Below are positions 1 to 6,340 of a stretch of 8,906 bases of DNA, one piece after another; the stretch's first letter is position 1, and every line of letters begins with the position of its first letter. Under the pieces are notes generated by a model that saw only the letters and a list, made by a program, of their open reading frames with translations, did no database searches and was not told the DNA's origin. Location: the NCBI GenBank assembly GCA_005779435.1, contig SXJH01000057.1, positions 1 to 8,906 on the forward strand, given 5' to 3'. This DNA comes from Nitrosomonas sp. (GTDB lineage Bacteria > Pseudomonadota > Gammaproteobacteria > Burkholderiales > Nitrosomonadaceae). Both the position numbers and the translations under genes were made by a program.

Positions 1-55
1 ATCGGGTAAGTTTTTCAGCTATAACGCTTGAATCGTGTGATTTTTCAAGCAACAT
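1..55 (-). CDS. Possible 5' end of an unidentified gene, cut by the window edge
   Basis: Downstream of yidD on the minus strand, an ATG at 55-53 opens a frame that stays open for 18 codons to the window edge (MLLEKSHDSSVIAEKLTR). A weak purine-rich stretch (GAGA) lies a few bases upstream. In most proteobacteria yidC follows yidD, but this peptide lacks the hydrophobic N-terminal segment with which YidC begins, so it is not an obvious YidC start. The frame is short enough to be open by chance, and a 7-bp hairpin (26-50) lies inside it. I do not recognise the product. Confidence 0.2.
   Translation of the reverse strand, partial: MLLEKSHDSSVIAEKLTR
26..50. repeat. Inverted repeat just downstream of yidD
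   Basis: GCTTGAA (26-32) and TTCAAGC (44-50) form a perfect 7-bp inverted repeat around an 11-base loop, beginning 23 bases past the yidD stop codon. No U-run follows on either strand, so it is not a canonical intrinsic terminator. It may be an mRNA 3'-end or intercistronic stability structure, or chance. Confidence 0.4.
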
Positions 56-72
56 ATTATTCTCGCGACAAG

Positions 73-282
73 TTACGGGACGGGTTCGTAGCCCCCTTTG
101 TTCCATGGGTTGCATCGCAGGATGCGCCATACGCTCAATCGTGTTCCACGTATCAAACCGTATTTTTGATAGGCTTCGCATGCATATTGCGAGCAGGTTG
201 GACTAAAGCGGCATGAAGGCGCCAGAAGAGGACTGATACAATACTGATAGAATTTGATGAGAGCGATAATTAATCGTGACAT
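73..282 (-). CDS. yidD: Membrane protein insertion efficiency factor YidD
   Basis: This 69-residue protein belongs to the YidD family (once called the haemolytic domain family). These are small inner-membrane-associated proteins that help YidC/Sec insert membrane proteins. The family signature is visible: a hydrophobic amphipathic N-terminus (MSRLIIALIKFYQYCISP), the CRFSPTCSQYA block at residues 24-34 and the C-terminal RCNPWNKGGYEPVP block at 56-69. Cysteines lie at 15, 24, 30, 35 and 57. The frame stays open upstream to an ATG at 396, but that part is only antisense-free overlap with rnpA and has no family similarity, so I chose the ATG at 282-280. This start overlaps the rnpA 3' end by 13 bases and lacks a clear Shine-Dalgarno, suggesting translational coupling to rnpA. 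Length is normal for the family. Confidence 0.93.
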   Translation of the reverse strand: MSRLIIALIKFYQYCISPLLAPSCRFSPTCSQYACEAYQKYGLIRGTRLSVWRILRCNPWNKGGYEPVP

Positions 283-596
283 TGCCGCAATTGAATCATG
301 AGTAATTTCATTTCGGTGACGAGTTTTATCGAGTCTTTCTTGTTCACGGAACGCTTCAATCGTACCACCCAGTCCATCTTTGCAGTCTGATCGCAAGAAC
401 GGTGATGACGGAACGTTTCCCGCAGTATCCGCTTAACCCAGTTGCGCTTAACCGCGTGCTGTTCAGTTTTTTTGGAAACGATTAATCCCAGCCTGGCATG
501 GCCGAATTCATTCGGTTTTGTATAAACCTGAATGAATTCCCCGCTGATTTGGCGTTTCAGATTAAATGCTGCGGTAAATTCCGCCGGTTTATGCAA
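270..596 (-). CDS. rnpA: Ribonuclease P protein component (start uncertain)
   Basis: This is the protein subunit of RNase P, which binds the catalytic RNA and helps mature tRNA 5' ends in the cytoplasm. From the TTG at 596-594 it has 108 residues. The conserved basic 'RNR' region is at about 36-63: LGLIVSKK, then VKRNWVKRILRETFR (K50, R51, N52, K55, R56, R59). KPAEFTAAF near the N-terminus is typical of the family. The start is odd. The frame is open back to a TAA at 644-642, and the upstream residues (TLPKYCR) align with the conserved start of other RnpA proteins, such as FPRELRL in E. coli. No ATG or GTG exists there; only ATT at 629-627 (119 residues) or CTG at 614-612 could serve. I list the first standard start codon, but the true start is probably upstream. 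rnpA lies between rpmH and yidD and is presumably cotranscribed with both. Confidence 0.92.
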   Translation of the reverse strand: MHKPAEFTAAFNLKRQISGEFIQVYTKPNEFGHARLGLIVSKKTEQHAVKRNWVKRILRETFRHHRSCDQTAKMDWVVRLKRSVNKKDSIKLVTEMKLLMIQLRQCHD

Positions 597-649
597 CCTG
601 CAGTATTTTGGCAGAGTAAAAGTTTCAATAAATTTGAAAAATTATCTAA

Positions 650-787
650 TTAAACAACACCCAGTCTTGCGCGGCCTTTAGCCCGGCGAGCGCGTATAAC
701 CGCAGCACCGCCGCGCGTTTTCATCCGGACTAAGAATCCATGAGTACGCTTTCTTTTAGTTACTGAAGGTTGAAAAGTACGTTTCAT
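650..787 (-). CDS. rpmH: 50S ribosomal protein L34
   Basis: This 45-residue, very basic protein of the large ribosomal subunit begins MKRTFQPSVTKRKRTHGFLV and continues with the invariant RMKTRGG and IRARRAKGRARL blocks, so identification is near certain. It ends LGVV*. The start ATG at 787-785 is preceded by a purine-rich GAGA about seven bases upstream, acceptable as a ribosome binding site. A strong promoter lies just upstream at 825-854. rnpA follows within about 20-55 bases depending on its real start, in the classic rpmH-rnpA order. dnaA, commonly divergent from rpmH in proteobacteria, is not adjacent here: the next upstream gene is a co-oriented L,D-transpeptidase. Confidence 0.98.
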   Translation of the reverse strand: MKRTFQPSVTKRKRTHGFLVRMKTRGGAAVIRARRAKGRARLGVV

Positions 788-824
788 TTTTATCTCTAAA
801 TTAATCTGGTCAATAGAACCGCGT

Positions 825-854
825 ATTACAACTTGTTATGGGTGTCGATGTCAA
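825..854 (-). promoter_or_regulatory. Sigma70-type promoter for rpmH-rnpA-yidD
   Basis: On the minus strand there is a perfect -35 hexamer TTGACA (854-849), an 18-base spacer and a -10 hexamer TGTAAT (830-825), which matches five of six consensus positions. It sits about 38 bases upstream of the rpmH start codon. Position, orientation and match support it as the promoter of the rpmH cluster; transcript start is inferred only. Confidence 0.75.
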
Positions 855-869
855 TATTTTTCGCAAACG

Positions 870-904
870 GCAGCGATAATTTTGACGAACTTATCAATCG
901 CTGC
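870..904. repeat. 8-bp inverted repeat upstream of the rpmH promoter
   Basis: GCAGCGAT (870-877) and ATCGCTGC (897-904) form a perfect 8-bp inverted repeat separated by 19 bases. It ends 15 bases upstream of the rpmH -35 element. No T-run follows on either strand, so it is not a typical terminator for the upstream transpeptidase gene. It may be an operator-like site or a structured 3' end. Confidence 0.5.
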
Positions 905-993
905 GGGCTGGGCAAGAAAGCGGCTGCATATTTTTGCTGTTTTGAGGCGCATGATGCGACCGGCAAACGAACAAGTTTTTCCGGATTACGGCC

Positions 994-1010
994 TTTGTCG
1001 GAATGACAAA
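994..1010 (-). terminator. Weak hairpin downstream of the L,D-transpeptidase gene
   Basis: TTTGTC (994-999) and GACAAA (1005-1010) pair perfectly around a 5-base loop, 15 bases past the transpeptidase stop codon. The stem is short and AT-rich and no U-run follows on the minus strand, so termination here is only a possibility. Confidence 0.2.
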
Positions 1011-1024
1011 TATTCGGCGTTTCC

Positions 1025-2014
1025 CTAATAACCGGTGTTGTGCGTGTGAAGCTGTGTCTGAGCGCGTGAGCCAGAAATCAAAACAGGGATACCGCTTTTT
1101 TCGAGAATGGCTTTATCCAATGCGTCCTGATCGATCTCAAAATCGGGCGGAATGACTTTGCCGCTATTGAGCATCAGAAAATCGGTAACGGCGGTAATCG
1201 CTATTTGCCGGTAATCGGCATATTTTTGTTCCTCTTCTTCCAGCGGCGGGTGCAGTTCGATGAAGAGGGAGTCTAATAACCAACCCAGTTTGATCGGCTG
1301 ATTGACGACTTGAACTTGTGTGCCGACCGGTACTTTATCGAATAAAGCTTCTATGTCTTCCGGGTACATGCGGATGCATCCAGCGGAAACGCGCATGCCA
1401 ACGCCAAACGGTTTGATCGTGCCATGGATCAGATAGCTGCCGCTGCCGATACTCAGGCGCATGGCGTGCCGCCCCAGCGGATTGGTCGGGCCGGGAGGAA
1501 CGATGCTGGGGTAGGGAGGTTCGCCATTGGCGATTCGATCCATTTGCAGCGATTTGGGAGGGATCCAGGTCGGATCTTTCTTTTTTTCGACTATCCTCGA
1601 TACGCCCAAAGGCGTCACCCAATCCATTCTGCCGATTCCCACGGGGTGTGTGATTACTTTCGGTTTCTCGCCTTTTTGCGACTCGGGAAAATAATAAACC
1701 CGCATTTCCGCCAAGTTGATTACCAATCCTTTACGTTCGGCGCGCGGGATGATATAGCGGCTTGGTAAGATGACTTTTGCGCCATCTTCCGGCAGCCAGC
1801 GGTCGACATTCGGATTGGCCAGTAAGATTTCGATTTGTCCGATATCGTAGCGGCGGGCGATGTCCAGTAAGGTTTCTTCGCGGTTGGCTTCGGTGGTTCT
1901 GATTTGTCCGAATATGTCGATTCCCGGCGGCGGGAGCGTCCAGGTTTCGGCACGCACCGAAGGAACGACGACGAGTTGGGCGATAGTAAGAATGAATAAT
2001 AGGTATTTATACAT
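1025..2014 (-). CDS. Exported L,D-transpeptidase, ErfK/YbiS/YcfS/YnhG family
   Basis: This is a 329-residue periplasmic cell-wall enzyme. L,D-transpeptidases cut the L-Lys/mDAP-D-Ala bond of tetrapeptide stems and form 3-3 cross-links or attach outer-membrane proteins to peptidoglycan. A signal peptide spans residues 1-22 (cut after VRA). A LysM-like segment at about 44-90 precedes the YkuD catalytic domain (about 95-238). Catalytic residues are visible: H197-G198 and the S210-A-G-C213-I-R215 motif with nucleophile C213. Similarity to E. coli YbiS/ErfK runs through KKKDPTWIPP, PGPTNPLG, the FDKVPVGTQVQVVNQP strand, and a C-terminal subdomain ending SGIPVLISGSR, so the protein is full length. 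The start ATG (2014-2012) fits the signal peptide. The position before Gly-Cys is Ala, where many YkuD proteins have His; E. coli paralogues also vary there. Which member of the family it matches functionally cannot be told. Confidence 0.93.
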   Translation of the reverse strand: MYKYLLFILTIAQLVVVPSVRAETWTLPPPGIDIFGQIRTTEANREETLLDIARRYDIGQIEILLANPNVDRWLPEDGAKVILPSRYIIPRAERKGLVINLAEMRVYYFPESQKGEKPKVITHPVGIGRMDWVTPLGVSRIVEKKKDPTWIPPKSLQMDRIANGEPPYPSIVPPGPTNPLGRHAMRLSIGSGSYLIHGTIKPFGVGMRVSAGCIRMYPEDIEALFDKVPVGTQVQVVNQPIKLGWLLDSLFIELHPPLEEEEQKYADYRQIAITAVTDFLMLNSGKVIPPDFEIDQDALDKAILEKSGIPVLISGSRAQTQLHTHNTGY

Positions 2015-2206
2015 AAGTCATGCCTATACAATGGGACGGAATCGGGTTTAAAAAACAGTGCGGCTCAAAGGATAATATAAATATTCTAATTGGAAATGGG
2101 AAAAACACGCATTTAAATTTGTCTTTTTGATTTTTGGTGTTCTGTAGCGCCTTATCCAACGATTGTGCCTAACGGATTTTGAATATCCCAAATGGCGATT
2201 CGTTCA

Positions 2207-2238
2207 ACAAAAAACGTTGTCCGGTGCCGGTCGTTTTG
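2207..2238 (-). terminator. Probable rho-independent terminator of nadB
   Basis: On the minus strand CAAAACG (2238-2232) pairs with CGTTTTTTG (2216-2208), enclosing a GC-rich core with two CCGG blocks. The 3' arm runs into six Ts (2214-2209). It lies 64-95 bases past the nadB stop codon. The outer stem is short, and the inner CCGG pairing leaves only two loop bases, so strength is uncertain. The opposite strand has only four Ts. Confidence 0.4.
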
Positions 2239-2301
2239 TAGCGGTTACCGTTCGTGGCATGAGTTTTTACTTGATACACGGATGATGGAAGCGGTTGAAG
2301 C

Positions 2302-3903
2302 TTAGGGCGGGTTGTTTTTTGTCAATACAGTGTTCTCGGCGACCGGCAATGTGTCGGGATAATCTTTGCTGTAATGCAAGCCACGGCTTTCACGGCGGCG
2401 TAGCGCGCATTGTACGATCAGATCGGCACTGTCGACGAGATTGCGCAATTCCAGTAAATCGCTGGTCACGCGGAAATTGGCATAATATTCGTTGATTTCC
2501 TCGTGCAGCAACGCGATTCGATGTTGCGCGCGTTGCAATCGTTTGGTCGTTCTTACGATGCCGACATAATTCCACATGAAACGGCGAAGTTCATCCCAGT
2601 TATGCGCGATGACCACTTCTTCATCGGCATCGGTAACGCGACTCTCATCCCAATCCGGGAGTGTCGGCAGGTCGATTGCGGGTTGATTGGCAATGTCTTT
2701 GGCCGCCGCTTGCGCGAATACCACGCATTCCAATAGTGAGTTGCTGGCCAATCGATTGGCGCCGTGTAAGCCGGTGTGCGCCGTTTCGCCGATTGCGTAC
2801 AGATTGTCCAAGCCGGTTCTGCCGTTTTGATCGGCAACGACGCCGCCGCAAGTGTAGTGTGCGGCGGGAACGACCGGAATGGGTTGCGCGGTTATGTCGA
2901 TGCCAAGCTCCAGGCAGCGGGCATAAATGGTTGGAAAATGCGATTTTAGAAAGCCGGCCGGTTTGTGGGTAATATCCAAGTAAACGCAATCCAATCCGCG
3001 TTTTTTCATCTCAAAATCGATTGCGCGGGCAACAATATCGCGCGGTGCCAATTCGGCGCGCGGATCGTGTTGCGGCATGAAGCGGTCGCCATTCGGCAGC
3101 CGCAATAATCCGCCTTCGCCGCGTACCGCTTCGCTGATCAAGAATGATTTGGCATGCGGGTGATAAAGGCAGGTCGGATGAAATTGAATGAATTCCATAT
3201 TCGCGATTTGACAGCCTGCCCGCCAACCCATGGCAATACCGTCGCCGGTCGCGGTATCTGGATTGGTGGTATAGAGATAAACCTTACTGGCGCCGCCTGT
3301 TGCCAACGCAGTGTTTTGCGCCGTAAAAGTAAATACCTTATCGTGCTTTTTATCGAGCACATACGCACCGAAGCAACGCTTGCGATCTGTTGCGGCAAAA
3401 CCGACCAATTTATCGCTGGTGATTAAATCGATTGCGATGTGATTTTCAAAAATGGAAATATTCGGATGCGCGCGAATTTTTTGTATGAGCGTTTGTTGAA
3501 TTGCCTTGCCGGTGGCGTCGCCGCTATGGAAGATGCGGCGCATGCTATGACCGCCTTCCTGGGTCAGGTGATAGCCCGTTTCATTGTTTTGATCGCCCGT
3601 GAAGTTAACGCCTTGATCGATGAGCCAATGAATAGCATCGGCAGCATTTTCGGTGACCAAGCGGGTGATATTTTCGTCGCATAATCCGGCACCGGCGATC
3701 AGTGTGTCGTGGATATGTTTCTGCGGTGAATCGTCGTTTGCCAGCGCTGCCGCAATGCCGCCTTGCGCCCATGAGCTGGCGCCGGAATCGGCAGTCAATT
3801 TGGTGACGATACAGATTTTTTTATGTGGCGCTAAATGCAGAGCCAGCGTGAATCCCGCCAGCCCGCTGCCGATGATGAGCATGTCAAAATGATTGCTTTG
3901 CAT
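2302..3903 (-). CDS. nadB: L-aspartate oxidase (quinolinate synthase subunit B)
   Basis: This is a 533-residue flavoenzyme that oxidises L-aspartate to iminoaspartate, which NadA condenses with dihydroxyacetone phosphate to quinolinate; it is the first step of de novo NAD synthesis in the cytoplasm. The FAD dinucleotide-binding motif is IIGSGLAG (10-17). Other family blocks are SSWAQGGIAAA (43-53), TQEGGHSMRRI (114-124), FIQFHPT (238-244), RGEGG (261-265), PRDIVARAI (287-295), HYTCGGV (349-355) and GETAHTGLHGANRLASNSLLE (372-392). H242, R288 and H349 correspond to active-site residues H244, R290 and H351 of E. coli NadB. The C-terminal helical domain ends with the typical RRRESRGLHYSKDYP. The ATG at 3903-3901 sits just before the FAD motif; no clear Shine-Dalgarno is visible. 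The gene is divergent from rpoE, as in E. coli. Confidence 0.97.
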   Translation of the reverse strand: MQSNHFDMLIIGSGLAGFTLALHLAPHKKICIVTKLTADSGASSWAQGGIAAALANDDSPQKHIHDTLIAGAGLCDENITRLVTENAADAIHWLIDQGVNFTGDQNNETGYHLTQEGGHSMRRIFHSGDATGKAIQQTLIQKIRAHPNISIFENHIAIDLITSDKLVGFAATDRKRCFGAYVLDKKHDKVFTFTAQNTALATGGASKVYLYTTNPDTATGDGIAMGWRAGCQIANMEFIQFHPTCLYHPHAKSFLISEAVRGEGGLLRLPNGDRFMPQHDPRAELAPRDIVARAIDFEMKKRGLDCVYLDITHKPAGFLKSHFPTIYARCLELGIDITAQPIPVVPAAHYTCGGVVADQNGRTGLDNLYAIGETAHTGLHGANRLASNSLLECVVFAQAAAKDIANQPAIDLPTLPDWDESRVTDADEEVVIAHNWDELRRFMWNYVGIVRTTKRLQRAQHRIALLHEEINEYYANFRVTSDLLELRNLVDSADLIVQCALRRRESRGLHYSKDYPDTLPVAENTVLTKNNPP

Positions 3904-4033
3904 TAAATTTGTCTATTAGGATACTTGATGTCTGCTGCGGCGGTTGTGCAATCCATGTAATCCGTACTGTCGGTGTCATTGGTGCACGATGCCGAAACGG
4001 AAAATAAAATAGTGAACTAATCAACAGGGTTAA

Positions 4034-4060
4034 TTGTCTTTAATGGGAATTGCATACAAT
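4034..4060 (+). promoter_or_regulatory. Candidate promoter of the rpoE operon
   Basis: A -35-like TTGTCT (4034-4039, four of six) and a -10-like TACAAT (4055-4060, five of six) are separated by 15 bases, shorter than optimal. This would give a leader of about 110 bases before rpoE. I looked for a sigma-E-type GGAAC / TCTGA pair in 3904-4177 and found no convincing one. Treat as a weak candidate. Confidence 0.25.
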
Positions 4061-4072
4061 AACAAGATTCCC
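4045..4072. repeat. Inverted repeat in the nadB-rpoE intergenic region
   Basis: GGGAAT (4045-4050) and ATTCCC (4067-4072) form a perfect 6-bp inverted repeat with a 16-base centre, overlapping the candidate -10 element of rpoE. Half-site spacing of about two helical turns is compatible with a dimeric regulator, but a 6-bp match can arise by chance. Confidence 0.3.
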
Positions 4073-4177
4073 GAGATTCGTTAGGATAGGTATACTTGCT
4101 CCGTTATGTCATTATGCTACATTTAACGGGACAAGAAAAAATTATAATTCTTTTGAAATACTCAGGGATTGAGTGGT

Positions 4178-4777
4178 ATGGGTGATCGGGAGGTCGATCA
4201 ACAATTGGTAGAGAGAGTTCAAGGCGGAGATAAGCATGCATTTGATCTGCTGGTCATAAAATATCAACGTAAGCTGGCGCGTTTATTATCGCAATTTATC
4301 CGCGATCCGGCTGAGGTTGAGGATGTTACGCAAGAAGCCTTCATCAAAGCATATCGAGCATTACCGTCTTTTCGCGGCGATAGCGCTTTTTATACGTGGC
4401 TATATCGGATCGGGGTTAATACTGCGAAGAATTTTTTAGTGTCGCAGGGGCGTAAATTGCCGACCTTGCAAGGCTTCGATAATGAAGATACGGAAGATTT
4501 TGAGAGTAATGTATTATTAAAAGAAGTTAATACCCCTGAAAGCGAGTTGATGAGCCAGCAAATCGCTCAAACAGTCAACCAGACGCTTGATTCATTACCG
4601 GAAGAATTGCGAACAGCTATTGTTTTGAGAGAAATCGACGGATTAAGTTATGAAGAAATTGCCAATATTATGAATTGTCCAATCGGGACTGTGCGTTCGC
4701 GCATATTCCGCGCACGCGAAGCGATATCTGAACAGTTGCGTCCTTTGCTAGGGACGAGTAAAGACAAGAGGTGGTAA
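4178..4777 (+). CDS. rpoE: RNA polymerase sigma factor RpoE (sigma-E / AlgU)
   Basis: This ECF sigma factor of 199 residues directs RNA polymerase to envelope-stress promoters. Region 2 runs from about 20 to 90, with DVTQEAFIKAYRALPSFRGD (49-68) and FYTWLYRIGVNTAKN (71-85), the core-binding and -10-recognition parts. Region 4 covers about 135-190, with LSYEEIANIMNCPIGTVRSR (156-175) as the -35-recognising helix-turn-helix. Similarity to E. coli RpoE and P. aeruginosa AlgU is high throughout. The ATG at 4178 is chosen because MGDREVDQQLVERVQ is the usual family start, with GAG/AGGG upstream. An in-frame TTG at 4169 would add three residues but leaves its AGGG only two bases away. First gene of a sigma-E operon; rseA starts one base after its stop. 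It is probably held inactive by RseA. Confidence 0.97.
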   Translation: MGDREVDQQLVERVQGGDKHAFDLLVIKYQRKLARLLSQFIRDPAEVEDVTQEAFIKAYRALPSFRGDSAFYTWLYRIGVNTAKNFLVSQGRKLPTLQGFDNEDTEDFESNVLLKEVNTPESELMSQQIAQTVNQTLDSLPEELRTAIVLREIDGLSYEEIANIMNCPIGTVRSRIFRAREAISEQLRPLLGTSKDKRW

Positions 4778-4778
4778 G

Positions 4779-5357
4779 GTGAAAAATATAGTTTCGGAAT
4801 TAATGGATGGTGAGCTGGATCGGCAGAATGTAATGCACATTCTTGAAGCAATAAAAAAGGATCGCGAATTGCAAGAAGAATGGAAGACTTATCATTTGAT
4901 CGGCGATACCCTGCGACAATCGTCCCGCTTATCGATGAATATATCTTCCAGCATCAACCGGAAATTAAAAGCCGAACCCACTATTCTTTCCCCCGCAGTA
5001 TCAAGCCATCGTAATGAATCAAGCAGCAGTAGTAACGACAGAAAACAGAAATACAAGGTGTTCGCTTTTTCGATAGCGGCCTCTGTGATCGCGATGATTT
5101 CAGGAGGCGTCATCATGAATCATTTATATGAGCCTCGGCAGATGATGGTTGCCGAACAATCAATACAAGACCATAGCTTCTCAGCTACACCGATCATGGT
5201 TTCAACGCCGCCAACAATACACCGCTATGCGCATCCTCCGGTTGAGATTAACGATTATTTGTTTGTGCATAGGGAATTTTCTCCCGGGATAACGATGCGC
5301 GGACATGTGACCAACATAAATAGCGTACCCGAATATCACGAAAGATATGGTAGATGA
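4779..5357 (+). CDS. rseA: Anti-sigma-E factor RseA (MucA-type), single-pass membrane protein
   Basis: This 192-residue anti-sigma factor binds RpoE in the cytoplasm and is destroyed by regulated proteolysis on envelope stress. The N-terminal domain (about 1-65) has the RseA/MucA pattern: SELMDGEL (6-13), then W35..YHLIGDTLR (38-46). It lacks a zinc-type HxxxCxxC motif, as expected for this class. A Ser/Asn-rich linker (75-87) precedes one transmembrane segment at about 93-114 (VFAFSIAASVIAMISGGVIM), preceded by basic residues, fitting an N-in/C-out topology. The periplasmic part (117-192) carries YLFVHREFSP near 160-169, resembling the conserved tail of betaproteobacterial MucA proteins and likely contacting RseB. 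The GTG start at 4779 has a good AGAGGTGG site ending inside the rpoE stop region, and sits one base after rpoE. Confidence 0.92.
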   Translation: MKNIVSELMDGELDRQNVMHILEAIKKDRELQEEWKTYHLIGDTLRQSSRLSMNISSSINRKLKAEPTILSPAVSSHRNESSSSSNDRKQKYKVFAFSIAASVIAMISGGVIMNHLYEPRQMMVAEQSIQDHSFSATPIMVSTPPTIHRYAHPPVEINDYLFVHREFSPGITMRGHVTNINSVPEYHERYGR

Positions 5358-6340
5358 TTAGTCGCAAGGTTTTCGCACTATTTTTTCTATCCATCCTCTG
5401 TTTCCAAACAGCATCGGCGCAAGAATTATCGCGTTCCACTGAAAGCGCGCTGGCATGGTTGACGAAAATGGCCAATGCCCCGCGTCAATATAACTATGCG
5501 GGAACGTTTGTTTACTATGCGGATAGTCATATGGAAACATCGTATATTGCGCATAAGACGGATGCTTCCGGTGAGCGTGAGCGAATTGAGGTATTGGACG
5601 GTATGCCGCGAATTGTTTTTCGCAATAACGATGAAATGAAGTGTTATTTGCCGGAAAGCAGGAAAATTTATACGGAAAAACGCTGGTTCCGGAAATTCTT
5701 TCCGGATTTTATGCCGCAGCCGGTTGAAAATATCGATGACAATTATCTGGTAAAAGAAATTAAGCGCGAGCGAATAGCCAATCGGGAAGCTCAAGTATTG
5801 ATGCTGATTCCGAGAGATTCATTGCGTTATGGCCATCAATTCTGGATCGATGTCGATACGGGATTGCTGCTGAAGGTTTCAGTGGTGCAAGGCAACGATG
5901 TCATCGAGCAATTCTCATTTGCGCAATTGCGGGTAGATCACGATATTGAAGTCGGCGAAGTAACTCCCGATCAAGCAATGGTTTCCGGCGAATGGAAAAC
6001 CACAAATCTAATCGCCGCCATTTTGAATAAAAATGAATTAAGGTGGGAAATTACCCATCTTCCGGCCGGGTTCAAGAAGTTGGTTGAAATGAAAAGAAAT
6101 TTGACTGAGAAAACAACGCTGGTAGATCACATTGCGCTATCGGATGGTCTTGCTACCGTTTCCGTTTTTATCGAACCCATCGCCAAAGATGCGCCTGCGC
6201 CGGTTCCCGGTTTCTTTTCAAGCCGGGGGGCAATCAATATCTATGTCAGAACGCTCGATGGCAATAAAATAACCACTGTGGGCGAAGTGCCCGTGGAGAC
6301 AATCAAATTGATCGGCGATTCGGTGATAAGACAGAATTGA
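5354..6340 (+). CDS. rseB: Periplasmic sigma-E regulator RseB/MucB
   Basis: This 328-residue secreted protein belongs to the MucB/RseB family. Family members bind the periplasmic tail of the anti-sigma factor, shield it from the site-1 protease and release it on sensing lipids or lipopolysaccharide. A signal peptide covers residues 1-22 (cut after ASA). The N-terminal LolA-like lipid-binding fold spans roughly 28-205 and includes YNYAGTFVYY and YGHQFWIDVDTGLLLK. The smaller C-terminal domain (about 225-325) includes WEITHLPAGF and LSDGLATVSVFIEP, both typical of the family. The ATG overlaps the rseA stop as ATGA, indicating translational coupling and fixing the start. No rseC/mucC gene follows; the next gene is mucD after a 115-base gap. 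Confidence 0.93.
   Translation: MISRKVFALFFLSILCFQTASAQELSRSTESALAWLTKMANAPRQYNYAGTFVYYADSHMETSYIAHKTDASGERERIEVLDGMPRIVFRNNDEMKCYLPESRKIYTEKRWFRKFFPDFMPQPVENIDDNYLVKEIKRERIANREAQVLMLIPRDSLRYGHQFWIDVDTGLLLKVSVVQGNDVIEQFSFAQLRVDHDIEVGEVTPDQAMVSGEWKTTNLIAAILNKNELRWEITHLPAGFKKLVEMKRNLTEKTTLVDHIALSDGLATVSVFIEPIAKDAPAPVPGFFSSRGAINIYVRTLDGNKITTVGEVPVETIKLIGDSVIRQN

Noticed and set aside
73..396. Long form of yidD starting at 396 (107 residues)
   Set aside because: The extra 38 residues lie within rnpA, have no YidD-family similarity, and the ATG at 282 gives the standard family start and length.
788..1024. Possible replication origin next to rpmH
   Set aside because: No DnaA-box-like sequences, no AT-rich repeats and no dnaA gene are present.
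1424..1768. 114-residue open frame on the plus strand, antisense to the L,D-transpeptidase gene
   Set aside because: It is low in recognisable features, has no binding site and mirrors the codon pattern of the well-supported gene on the other strand.
2070..2100. AT-rich stretch with TATATT on the minus strand as a transpeptidase promoter
   Set aside because: The -10-like hexamer is fair but the matching -35 is only three of six with 18-base spacing, too weak to list.
4169..4177. TTG start adding three residues to RpoE
   Set aside because: The AGGG would be only two bases from the TTG, and family members start at the MGDREVDQQL position.
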